This document shows, in pieces, positions 53,256-63,586 of a DNA stretch of 64,000 bases. Every line of letters starts with the position of its first letter. Position 1 is the first letter of the stretch. Position numbers and translations under genes: made by a program. Source of the stretch: Trebouxia sp. TZW2008 (lineage: Eukaryota > Chlorophyta > Trebouxiophyceae > Trebouxiales > Trebouxiaceae); NCBI GenBank assembly GCA_002118135.1, contig BDIU01000180.1, positions 62,001-126,000 on the forward strand, read 5' to 3'. A model generated the notes under the pieces. That model was not told the origin of the DNA. It saw nothing but the letters and a program-made list of their open reading frames with translations, and ran no database searches.

Positions 53256-55135
53256 ATGCAGTCCCTCTTACAGCCAACAGGTCTACACGCGCACACGCCC
53301 TTCTCAAGTCGCCAGCACGCACGCCCAACACACCTGTCACGAGCTAGTAGAAGGGATCAACACACGCCACACAGCAAATCTTGCGTGACAAGAGCTTGCA
53401 ACTCATCTGACAGCGAGAAAGGCTTAGCAATTTCACATCGGAGCCCTGTGCAGCGCATCAGCACAGCTGCCGCCAGTCTTGCCACCGCGTTTGCAATGTT
53501 CCAGTTGCCAGCTCAAGCTGAAGGGACCGACTTCTCGCAAGGCAGCTTTTCCAAGGAGAGCTACTACGTGACGCTGGGACTGTTCCTCCTGTCGGTGCCA
53601 GGTAATAGCTCGTGCAGCTCTGTGGGTCATTGCCACAAACAGCTGTCACCAGAAATGCTTCTGTTAAATCCCAGCAGTTTGATGTAGAACTACACTTTTG
53701 CTGCAGGCTTGTGGTCACAAATTAAGCGTGCTCCCAAAGCAAAGAGAGTTCGCAAAACTTTTGAAACCAAGGGTCCAAAACAAGAAGGAGCTTTGCCACT
53801 GGACCAGCGCGCGCGACAGATCTTTGCATATTTCAAGCAATATAACTATGACGTCAAAGAGTCTGGGGATGTCATCAGATTTGTTGGCAACTACAAAGCC
53901 AGCAGAGGCCAAGCAGCAGCCCTTACATTTTATGTCTTCATGGGTAAGTCCTGCTTGCTGGCAGACTATGCTCTAACAGTAAGAATCATCATTACACGTT
54001 TCAGCACCACTGCCAGGTGTGTGTGGCCCAAGTTCTGTCTCGCCAGGCAGGCTTGTTCTGATTCTGACTATGCTGTGAATCTCTGTCTATGCTGTGAATC
54101 AACATCAGCTGTCTGATTCATTGCAGAGCAGCTGGCAGGCAGCACTTATCAATATGATAGACATGATGCAGCTGCAGCTTAGCAACTCGGTTTAGCACTA
54201 TTTGTCACTTGTCATATGCTTCTTTGAAGTGCACTCAGCTGCATCACAAGAGCAACATTTCATTACTCGCTGCCTGAATGCTCGAGCGTTGCAACGATAT
54301 GTGGTCTTGACGATGTGCCAAAGTTTGCTTGTAAGCACATTCTGGATACCTGCTTTCAGGTCATCAATCAAGTAAGGTAGCTCACAGACACTGAAATTGA
54401 CTTGCAATGTTTTGCATGCAGGCTTGGGAAGCACTGCCCTGGTGCTCAGCATAGCAGCGCCTTTTGGTGGTAGCTATTGGTACGGACTGACTGCTCTCAG
54501 TCCTCTTGCTGGCATTTACTACTGGCAGCGTGGCTCAAGGCAGGAGGAGTTTGCGGTAAGCTTTGCGACTCAAAGGTCACAAGGGCATCAGAGTTTCTAT
54601 TACTTCCCTCAGATCTAAGCTTATGCATAAGCTGCACATTTCTGCACAGAGTACAGTCATTCCATTTGTTGCTGCTGAGGCTGCTGCATCTGTATTCAGC
54701 TGAATTCCAACTGCAAGTGTGCTATATGCTGTGGTAAGCTTTGCAAGCCTAGCATTTTGCAGCTGGTACTGCGTTACATGACATGTACACGATTGTGTGC
54801 AACACATTTTGCAAGGTGACAGGGAGTAAAAGCAAGATGAAGTGCAAGCTCAGTGATACAGAATGCAATATTGCATGTATTGTACATGAGAACTTGTTCA
54901 AGTTTGACAGCAACCATGCAGAGCATGTGATTGACTTTGTCTTCATGAGAACGTGTGCTAGTGAGGTGTGCTAGTGAGGCTTTGCTACACTGTGCAGGTC
55001 AAGATGGTGACAGCAGATGATGACAGCATAACAGACATTGTTGTTGAGGGTGACCAGGAAGAGGTCACCAGAATGAGCAGAGAACTGCAATTGGTGGAGA
55101 AGGGCAAAGTATACGTCAAGGGACTGCTGGAATGA
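53256..55135 (+). CDS. CCB1: cofactor assembly of complex C subunit B 1 (CCB1)
   Basis: CCB1 is a thylakoid membrane protein of system IV, which attaches heme ci to cytochrome b6. Exons are 53256-53601, 53707-53943, 54422-54555 and 54998-55135, giving 284 residues with agreeing phases. The first roughly 85 residues are rich in Ser, Arg and Thr and fit a plastid transit peptide. A processing region with AQAEGTDF follows. Conserved blocks are KESYYVTLGLFLLSVPGLWS with KRAPKAKRVRKTFET, then SRGQAAALTFYVFMG, ALSPLAGIYYWQRGSRQEE and RELQLVEKGKVYVKGLLE. Two to three membrane segments are visible. ATG at 53256 is the first in frame after a non-ATG stretch. TGTAA at about 55312 may serve polyadenylation. 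The gene is convergent with SEC6. Confidence 0.95.
54010..54120 (+). repeat. dispersed repeat family C, copy in CCB1 intron 2
   Basis: Contains CAGGTGTGTGTGGCCCAAGT, CTGTCTCGCCAGGCAGGCTT and a degenerate AACATCAGCTGTCTGA end. Confidence 0.82.
54620..54705 (+). repeat. dispersed repeat family D, copy in CCB1 intron 3
   Basis: Contains TTCTGCACAGAGTACAGTCA and GTTGCTGCTGAGGCTGCTGC with ATCTGTATTC. Confidence 0.8.
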
Positions 55136-55545
55136 CATGCTATTTGATGAGAATTCTGCAAGCTTTCCTGTTTTGAACTTGTCCAATTTCATTTATTCTT
55201 TGCTCCAACAGATCTTTTTTGTTGTCTGCCAACACAACGTTATTGAAGAGATGTCTCAAAAGGCATCAGGATGTGCTGGCCCGATTCAGCTCAAGAGTGA
55301 AGTCTTTATTCTGTAAAGCATTGTTATTTGCTTCAACACCAGTGCAAACAACCCTTCATTGAGATGCAAGCAATGCTAGTCATGCGGTGCTGATGTCGCA
55401 TGCCAATCAGAATCTGCTTTTGTCTTCCAGCCCAATTTGTTCCGCAAGCGGCAAGCCTTCCCTTCAATATTGCGCCATCAAAAGATGCTGTAATATATCT
55501 TCCCGCATCGGCATTAACATGCTGCAGCCAGCACCAGGCCTAAGT
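55136..55545. other. convergent intergenic region CCB1/SEC6
   Basis: About 410 bases hold two 3' UTRs. TGTAA at about 55312 fits CCB1. Nothing else was recognised. Confidence 0.55.
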
Positions 55546-58500
55546 TTACATCAGTTCCAGTTTGGGAATGCCACTGATCATGACTGGCTGCTGAGGTTTA
55601 GATGCCTCACTGGCTGCTGGCTTGCCTGCTACAGACACACCTACACTGCCACCTTTTGCCACTGCTGCAGAAGTGCTTTTGCTGCTTGCTTGTTCACCAC
55701 CACCAGGCTTCTTCTTTGAAGCTGCAAGGGCCACTTTGAAGGGCGTTGTGGTGTTCTTGCCCTTGGCGGGCAGGGCCGCATCTGAGCTGTCATTGACATG
55801 CTTGTTGGCAAACACTTCTCGGCAGTCCAGCATAACTTCTCGTGAGTCTGCCTTGCTGACATCTGAGCGTGCTTGCACAATACGTTCCAGCAGTGCTGGT
55901 GTGATGCCTGGCGCTGCCTGAACACGCATACATCTGTTGATGAACAAACGCATCAACGAAAGGTTTCACATTCAGGTGCAACAATGTGATGCATTGCAGT
56001 TCACATACATGCCTTGTTACTGCAACAGCACAAAACAACATCAAGCCACTGAACAGCAGGTCAGCAAAATTGAATAAGGACTAGCAGCTTGGCGGCTAAG
56101 GCAATCATCACCAAGAGGAAATGCTATACCTGCAGCAAAGTGGTGTAGGTGAGTGTGAAGGCGTCCACACTGTCAGCAGCAGCAAAGTTTTTGAGGTCCT
56201 GCAGGGGGGCTGCCAGCTTGGCAGCCTTGTCAGGCTTGCAATGCTGGGAGAAGAACGCCACTAACTCGTCCCTGTCAGCCTGCACGCGCTGCACCACCTC
56301 TTCTGTGATGGTGCGGGTGAAGGTCAGCACGCCTGCCATGAAATGAGCTACTGTCTCCTCCAAAGCCATCTCACACAGCCTGAGTGCAGCAGTCAACAAG
56401 CTAATTGCCAAGCAACAGTCAAGGCGCTCAACAGAAACAGCGTGCAGTGAGCCACAGTCTGGTCCAAGTCCATATCACATAGCCTAAATGCACCGCACCC
56501 GACATTCAACAGGCTGTCTCACAGACATTAGTCAGCAGTCCTGCCATGAACTAGGCCACTGTCTAATCCCAAGTCCATCTCACATACAGCCTGTGTGCAG
56601 TAGCCCTGGCAGTCAACAGGCGACGCTGATTGTCAAGCATCAATGATTGCCAAGCCATAGTCAACACCCCCCCTGCCATGAATATAGCCACAGTCTCCTG
56701 CAGATCGCAGAGCCTGGCAGGCACTAAAGTTAGCAATGAACCATCTGTATGCCGTGCAATTGTCAAAACACATGAAGGCAGGCGCTGCATTTCTCCTTTG
56801 GCTGTGCAAGCGAAAGCAGCACTCCTGTGCGAGTCAGCTGCGTTTGCTGGCTGTGCAGCATTCTGACAAGTAGCAAAACGCAGAGATCGTTCATGCATCC
56901 AGAAAGAAAAGATTAGCTTGAGCCTGCCAGCATCAATGCGAGAGCAGCCAAGCACTCTTCTAGGCTTTCCGACAAATCTGAGGGGAGGGGCCACAGGATT
57001 GTTAGGGGGCTTGGGAGGGGTGGGGGAGGACGTCTTGGGAGTTTGATTGAATTAACCTCTTGAAGAAGGCTTCTTCCAGCATGCGCTTGAAGTCAGCCAA
57101 GTAGTCACCCAGGGTAGCCAGGATGGAAGCTGTGGTGATCCCTTGCTTCCAGTCATCGCTGCAGCACACCTTGTTGAACAGCTCCACAAAGGCTGTGTCA
57201 CTGAAGATGGACTTGACCAACAATGCTGTTGTGGTTTTGGCTAGCTCCAAAAAGCCCCGGCATTGCTCCTCAATGTCAAGTAAGCCCTGCATACAACACG
57301 CAGTGATGAGGTGGCACAGAAAAAGCAACTGCCTGATTCATCAAAAAATAGTCTGGATGATGTCCTGTGGCCCCAGTCTGGTCTCTGAAAAGGACGCTAG
57401 GTGTAGATCGTAATAGTAAAAGTAGTACAGTGCTGACTTGAAGACATTTGTCGTCAGCAGCATTCAGGTGCTTGCTAGTGAGCAGGACAAGTTGCATGGC
57501 CCTGCACGGTGCGTACAGAAGCAGTGAACTGCTGTCAAAATATTCTGTCCAAAGCCACGCTGTATGACCATGCAAATCATTTCATGGAGAGCATGCTTGA
57601 TGAAGCAGACAAGGGTTGATAAAGCTAGCAAGCAAGCAGCACATACAGGTTGCATTGTAATGGCGCAGAATCTGTGCAGGAACTTGACAAAGCTGACCAT
57701 CTGTTCACAGCAAGCCAATCCTGAGGATCATAGCAGCTGTCCCACAGGCTCACACTGGCTTTGCACCATGACATGCCCACCTTGTGGTCATCATCCAGGG
57801 TTTCTTCTACCCTTTCCGCAAATTCCATAGATTCATTGTAGCAGCGGATGTTGTTGTTGACCATGGCAGCCAGCATTTCCACACTTGGCTCAGGCTCCAA
57901 ATACTTCTTCTGTGCATCCTGTTGCAAACAGCACACCTCATGCAGCACACATGATATGTACGAATCATGCATTGTTTCATACCAAACATATGCCAGACAG
58001 GCTCAGCAGGTCCAGCTAGGTACATACTAGAGTAATCAACTGTGTCAAACCAGTTTGGTCTTGTGCTGACCTGAGCCATCGATACTAATTGTGGAGGGGT
58101 GAGAGATTGTTTGGAAAGACAACAACAGGATGACTACAAGTGCCGCTTGACATTGTAAGAGCACACCTGGAAGTCACGCATGACTCGTACTGCCATCTGT
58201 CCCGTCTTCAACAGCATGTCACCCTTTGAAATTTCCTCCACCACATTGACCTACATTGTCAAAGCTTTTGGGACTTTGCATCATTTTGCACTGCCAAAAA
58301 TGTGGCCACTTTGCATCAATCATTTGCCAGGCACCCAGTTGAGCAAGTATCAGGTACAAAGCATGCACGTAGAAGCCAACTACAGATCAACTCAATACAA
58401 GATAGTGTGCAATGCTCAAGCTGAGAGCAGCCCATCAAAGAAAGCAGCAAAATGTTTTTGCGTCAGCAGAAGAAAGGTGCATGGCTGCAAGGCTGACCTG

Positions 58501-61500
58501 AGCGTTGACAACACGGAAGAAATCAACAGCCCCTGGAGTGGAGATGGTGCCATCCTCCGCCACTTTGGGCTCTGCACTCATGTCAGCCTGCGCAGCACCA
58601 CGTTAACTGTGATTATGTTCACAACATTATGATAAATGTTTCTTCCATGCTTTTGCTTTTCTTTAGCTATTTGCATTCAATCTTGACGGCACATATACTG
58701 TACGCACCTAGTTCATGTGTTTCAACGCCTGCCTAGCAAACGTTTATCAGGCATGAAATGAATGAGTGCATGCCTGACACCTGCCTGCAGAATGTTGGTG
58801 AACCAGGTGTTGAGCTGCTGGTGCATCCTCTCAATGTACTTGTCTGTCAGCATGCCCATGCCGCGGTCTGAGCCTGACGGGAAGCCCAGCTCATCTTCCT
58901 CAATGCCTAGGTCCCGCAACGTGTCGCTGTACTGGTTCACCCACCCCATCACCTGCACAGCAGTCAATTCGTTGACACCATGGCTTGGCGTTGTTGTTGA
59001 GCTGCTGGCGCATCCTCTCAATGGACTTGTCTGTCAGCATGCCCATGCCGCGGTCTGAGCCTGACGGGAAGCTCAGCTCATCTTCTTCAATGCCTAGGTC
59101 CCGCAATGTGTCACAGTACTGGTTCACCCACCCCATCACCTGCACAGCAGTCAGTTGGTTGACACCATGGCTTACAACCGAGACGCATCCTTTCGATTGT
59201 TTGTCTGTCAGCATACCCCTGCCGCGGTCTGAGCCTGAGGGGAAGCCCAGCTCATCTTCTTCAATGCCTAGGTCCCGTAATTTGTCGCTGTACTAGTTCA
59301 CCCAACTCATCACCTGCACATTTGGTCAGCTTCTGAGACCAGTTGCCTGAGGTTCTGGGTGGATAGTGTGGTTTGATGGCTGGCTTAGCCCAGAAGTTCA
59401 TGCACATGAATCAGAGCACAGTATATGTATGTTCAGACAATGCTGATGACAACTAGCACTGCATTAGACTTGAAAAGCATTTCTAACCAGTGTGATGACA
59501 TGATACTTTTCTGGATGCCTCACTTTGAGGACCTTAGCATCAGCGAGCTGCTTAGCACAAGCACCATTTCACCCCAACATGAATGCCAAATGCTTGCGGC
59601 ACTGCTTCCAGATGACGTACAAGCTCAAGGCACCGTTCCAACAATGCCGGTGACAGCTTGCACTGCAGGAGGCTTCCAAATCATTCTGGTCTGATGGCAA
59701 TTTGCGCTTCAACACGCCTCACCTTGAGGATGTCAGCATCAGCGAGCTGCTCAGCACAGGCCCCAATGCAGTCCAGCATGAACGCCAAGTGCTCATGGGA
59801 CTGCTTCCAGAGGCAACATTCAGACAGCGGCAAAGACAGCTTGCATTGCAGGAAACTTTGCAAGATTTTGATTAGTCTGATGGCAACTTGCGCTTCAACA
59901 CGCCTCACCTTGAGGATGTCAGCATTAGCGAGCTGCTCAGCACACGCTCCAATGCAGTCCAGCATGAACGCCAAGTGCTCGTGATACTGCTTCCAGATGA
60001 CGTGGAAGATGCTATACTTCTCCGGAAAGCATGGAGAGACATAGTCATAGATGTCAGCCAGCTGGGACACAAAGTTGTGGGCATCTTCCAAAATGTCATT
60101 TGTGCGCTTGTCTGTGTCTTCCCCTGCAGCTGCCAACTGAGAGCACCTCTGTAGTAAGGGCGCTGTGATGTCCTGGATGCACATGCCGATCTGCTGCTGC
60201 ATGCGCTTCCTGTACCTCTTCATTGGCACAGCCGCTGCACAGCACTACACAAATCCTTTCACATGGAAGTCAAAATATGTTTTGCACTGACAGAAAATTG
60301 CAAGTGGCACTATGATCCCAGACGCACATGCCAATCTGCTGCTGCATGCGCTTCCTGTACCTCTTCATCAACACAGCCGCTGCACACAGCTGCCTATGCT
60401 CCAGCCAAGCAACAATCCAAGAGTAACACAACGTCAATAATTAACACTGATGCAAAATCAACATTTCAAGACTGACAGACTCCATTCATTCACTCAAAAC
60501 GCATGCTAGACAGGCTCAGCAGGCCCAGCTAGGTGCACACTGGAGCAGTTGACTGTCTCCCACCCCTTTGGTCCCGTGCTAACCTGAACCATTGAAGACC
60601 GACTCAGCATCAAGCTATAGCCCTTCCAGTGCCATGCGCAACAACACACACAGACAGGCTGTAGACATACCTCTGCCAGAGGACTCCAGTTGCTTGTCCA
60701 CCAGTTCTTGTATCTCCACAATGCGCACAGCAGTCACCAGAAGGACTGGATTGTTGTGCCCCAGCTCCACAAAATTCCTGGTTAAGCTCCAGAGTCGCTC
60801 CTCAAACTTGGTCATGGTGTCTTTTACCTGCAAATTACATCACATCAGACGCATGTACCCATGTAAATCTGCCCCCATGTAAATCTGTCAGAAGCTGTTG
60901 TGAGTCACCTCAACTGGACATGCAAGAATCCCTGTACACACTCTGCTGCCAATTGTGTCCATGGCCATCTTTTACCCTGGGCAAATTGGCATGTAACAAT
61001 TTCATCTTTCTTAGGGCTGCCACTGCACCTGTGACGATGCTGATGTAGGCAGTCAGGCCAGACAGATGCATGCCTTAACAAGCAGCACTGTGGAGCACAT
61101 TGCTAATCTGAAACATCTGCCTTGAGTACGGAGGATGGAACGGTGTTTGTACACAGTTGCATGCTTATCATCGCTTGAGTACTCAATGTGAAGGTCGTGC
61201 AAAGTGGCTGACCTTGTACAACCTCAAGTACACATTGAGGTTGCGGGGGCTGAGCAGATTTGAGCTTTGCACCGCTTTGGAGGGTCAGATGAAGGCGTGA
61301 CAGGAAAGTATTACATTTGTCATTGATTGGTTGAGCACTCAATGTGAAGCATATGCACCAAGGCTGACCTTGTTGAAGTATGCATTGAGGTTGTGAGTGT
61401 CCAGCAGTTTGAGCTTGGCACCGCTTTGGAGGGCCTGTTGAGCCAGGCTGCTAGTGCCCTCAAGTATTGCCAGGGACTCATATGCCTGCATGTCAGCTGA

Positions 61501-63035
61501 GACTGCTGTAAAAGCATCTTTCATAGAATTCAAGTACTGTTTTGAATTCTCTGGACGCATGTGTCTAGCAGTTTGACCTTTGCACTGCTCTGCAGGGCCT
61601 GCTGAGCCAGGCTGCTACTGCCCTCAAGTGTTGACAGAGACTCACATGCCTGCATGCCAGCTGATATCACAAAGCGACACCTAACCGGTTGATGCCAACA
61701 GGCTAGATTCACTAGCATATGCAACTGTGCAGCAACACTGTGGTACAGCAAAGCAAACAAAGACATAGTGGAGAAAGAGAAACAATACACGCTTTCATGC
61801 ACAGTTACGCATGATCAGCATGTACCTGTAGCAACTGAGAGTCATCCTTCAGCATCTCTTCTGCTTCTGCAGCCTCATTTGGTAGAGCCACAATGTTTTC
61901 TACATCCTGTAGGCAACACAGAACCCATCAAAAGCACAGAATCCTGAACTTTCCACTGCATGCTTTGATCCAGAAACAGAAATTTTGTATTTGATCAAGC
62001 AAAATGTGCCAAAATTCCTGAGATTACACACAGAGGAAAGATGGCGGTTTAGCTCAATGGTATAAATGCCTTGACAGCAAAGCCTTGACAGGAAAACCTT
62101 GACAGCTGGTCATGATGCAGGCCTTGAAAGCAAAGCCTTGACAGCAATGCCTTGACAGCAAAGTCTTGACAGGGAACCCTTGACAGCAAAGCCTTGACAG
62201 GAAACCCTTGACAGCTGGTTGTGATGCAGGCCTTGAAAGCAAAGCCTTGACAGCTTTGCAAGCCTTGACAGCAATGCCTTGACAGCAATGCCTTGACAGC
62301 TGGCCATGATGCAGGCCTTGACAGCAAAGCCTTGGAGCTTTGACAGCCTTGACAGCTTTGACAGCTGATGATGCATTGCCAGCGTACTGCTCAGGACTGA
62401 CCTGCAGGGTCTTGCCCAGGTTATAGTGTACAGCGCTCAAGACTTGGATCTTCTCATGATTTTCTATCAACGCTGAGCACTCTGTACATAACTTGTCAAT
62501 CATCTGCAGCACAAGCCAGTGGTGTGATCAGTCTGAAATGCGTGGTAAGTCTTTGAAGCAAGACAGGCAGGCAGGCTATACCAACAGAACAATTTGCTAC
62601 CATATAGGAGTTTTGCATGTTAGCTAGCGTCTTATGTGCTTTGTCCAGCAGAGCCATGCCTGCTCGAGCAGCCTCCACTTGTGTGGCTACCGAGGCGCTG
62701 AGCTGCACCTTGTTTCCCTACAGCAGAAGGATGTGGCGCCTCAGCGGTGCTCTGTAGCTTCCCAACGACTGAATTACGCATTGGTCGATTTCCAGTTGAC
62801 GCAATAAAGCTTGCCTGATGCTTCTGCGTGTATTCCTTGAGCAAGGCGTCCACTCTTTTCAGATCCTCCGGCTGCTGTAATAGTTTCTCCACTTCCTCGA
62901 CTGCAAGCTTCCGAGCCTCGCTGGCCTGCGAGACGGCATGGTTGAGTACAACAAACTGCCACGTTTTTGTAAAACTGTGAGACCTACCAGCTCTGGGATG
63001 CTCTGCGCCATTGACGCCGTTCTGTACGTCGCCAT
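55546..63035 (-). CDS. SEC6: exocyst complex subunit SEC6 (EXOC3), plant type
   Basis: SEC6 is a helical-rod subunit of the exocyst, which tethers secretory vesicles to the plasma membrane. Minus-strand exons: 63035-62988, 62925-62815, 62717-62601, 62503-62402, 61906-61826, 61485-61369, 60827-60671, 60234-59909, 58952-58785, 58587-58498, 58250-58167, 57918-57781, 57286-57057, 56379-56130 and 55917-55546. They give 796 residues with agreeing phases. Family blocks in order: EDLKRVDALLKEYTQKHQ, CTECSALIENHEKIQVL, AVRIVEIQELVDKQL, KYSIFHVIWKQYHEHLAFML, VMGWVNQYSDTLRDLG, MVNNNIRCYNESMEFAE, LATLGDYLADFKRMLEEAF, FAAADSVDAFTLTYTTLLQ, and SREVMLDCREVF. The C-terminal Lys/Gly/Ser-rich tail is longer than in land plants. 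Introns after exons 2 and 9 appear to use GC donors. Confidence 0.94.
56480..56725 (-). repeat. two decayed copies of SEC6 exon 14 start
   Basis: CTGCCATGAA-TAG-CCACTGTCT and CATCTCACA-AGCCT blocks from 56335-56385 recur near 56540-56600 and 56670-56720, on the upstream side of the exon in transcription order. Confidence 0.75.
57985..58085 (-). repeat. dispersed repeat family A, copy
   Basis: On the minus strand it reads GCTCAGGTCAGCACAAGACC, GACACAGTTGATTACTCTAG and TGTACCTAGCTGGACCTGCT followed by GAGCCTGTCTGGCA. Confidence 0.85.
58998..59320 (-). repeat. two near-identical upstream copies of SEC6 exon 9
   Basis: Copies at about 58998-59142 and 59190-59318 match the functional exon at 58785-58952. 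The nearer copy reads VMGWVNQYCDTLRDLGIEED and DRGMGMLTDKSIERMRQQLN. It keeps a GTGCAG acceptor but diverges before the donor. Divergence is only a few bases per hundred. Confidence 0.96.
59510..59820 (-). repeat. two downstream copies of SEC6 exon 8 end and donor
   Basis: Bases 59723-59812 encode SHEHLAFMLDCIGACAEQLA, almost identical to the exon 8 end, and keep a CTCAAG|GTGAGG donor. A more decayed unit lies at 59515-59610. Confidence 0.95.
60300..60395 (-). repeat. copy of SEC6 exon 8 acceptor and start
   Basis: Repeats CACATGCC(A/G)ATCTGCTGCTGCATGCGC and TGTACCTCTTCAT-AACACAGCCGCTGCACA from 60178-60240. It lies upstream of exon 8 in transcription order. Confidence 0.93.
60485..60600 (-). 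repeat. dispersed repeat family A, best-preserved copy
   Basis: On the minus strand it reads TTCAATGGTTCAGGTTAGCA, CGGGACCAAAGGGGTGGGAG, CAGTCAACTGCTCCAGTGTG and CACCTAGCTGGGCCTGCTGA, then GCCTGTCTAGCATGCG. The element is about 110 bases and non-coding. Confidence 0.87.
61205..61300 (-). repeat. copy of SEC6 exon 6 end and donor
   Basis: Bases 61210-61300 repeat GCTGACCTTGT, ACATTGAGGTTG and TTTGCACCGCTTTGGAGGG from 61363-61440. The copy lies downstream of exon 6 in transcription order. Confidence 0.9.
61555..61665 (-). repeat. copy of SEC6 exon 6 acceptor and start
   Basis: Reads on the minus strand ATGCAG, then ACESLSTLEGSSSLAQQALQ against AYESLAILEGTSSLAQQALQ in the functional exon. It lies upstream in transcription order. 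Confidence 0.95.
62060..62372. repeat. CCTTGACAGCAAAG minisatellite in SEC6 intron 4
   Basis: More than 20 imperfect units of 13 to 16 bases (CCTTGACAGCAAAG, CCTTGACAGGAAAA, CCTTGACAGCTGG). A higher-order unit of about 110 bases is marked by CATGATGCAGGCCTTGAAAG-like sequence. On the minus strand several frames stay open and would encode LSRLCCQG-type repeats. Confidence 0.96.
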
Positions 63036-63586
63036 AGCCCTGATCACGGCCCTTACAGGGTGACTGATCAATCTCGGTGGTGTTCGCCTTTTACCGTTGC
63101 AACGCCCTTTATGAATCAAGCAGATGCTGATGTGCCAAATGCCATCACAGTTGACAGATGCTAATGAACACAGCGCTGAGCGCGGGTGCCCAAGCGTAGC
63201 ATGATGCTTAAGACCGTCTGAAAACGCTCCGAAGCCATTCGCACGTCTGCACAACAAGCTCAACGCAGTGCTGCAATGGCGTGTGAATCCCGTACATTCG
63301 CTGCAGTATTTGCTGCAAAATTCAGATGAGACTCGCGGTCGCCGAGCATCAGGTCTGTGCGCAGAAGCAGTGAAGTCTGGGCCAAATTGCTGTGGCAAAC
63401 AGGTGAATCTCGAAGTGCGGACATACCACAGATAGCCGGGATGCATCCATGATCCCCTGAACAGAATCCACCTCTGCAATGATGCATGCAGGCAGTGTTG
63501 TCAAGTGACGAGACTATATAGCCAACTGGTCAAGTAACTGCACCGTTGCCAATCACAGTGCAGGGCAACTCTGACAGGTGGTCGGG
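63036..63586. promoter_or_regulatory. shared 5' region of SEC6 and the TMX2-like gene
   Basis: A 551-base divergent gap, GC-rich next to SEC6. CTATATAG at about 63513-63520, some 70 bases before the TMX2-like ATG, is a possible TATA box. Confidence 0.5.

Noticed and set aside
59723..60229. A single long exon 8 of SEC6 including the second copy
   Set aside because: The frame is open, but family alignment needs only one copy, and the GTGAGG donor at 59908 has correct phase into exon 9. It is kept as a possible alternative form only.
62041..62075. tRNA-like 5' end: GCGGTTTAGCTCAATGGT resembles a tRNA D-arm/A box
   Set aside because: The sequence runs straight into the CCTTGACAGC minisatellite. 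There is no anticodon arm, B box or matching acceptor 3' half, so it is not a tRNA gene. At most it is a chance match or a relic.
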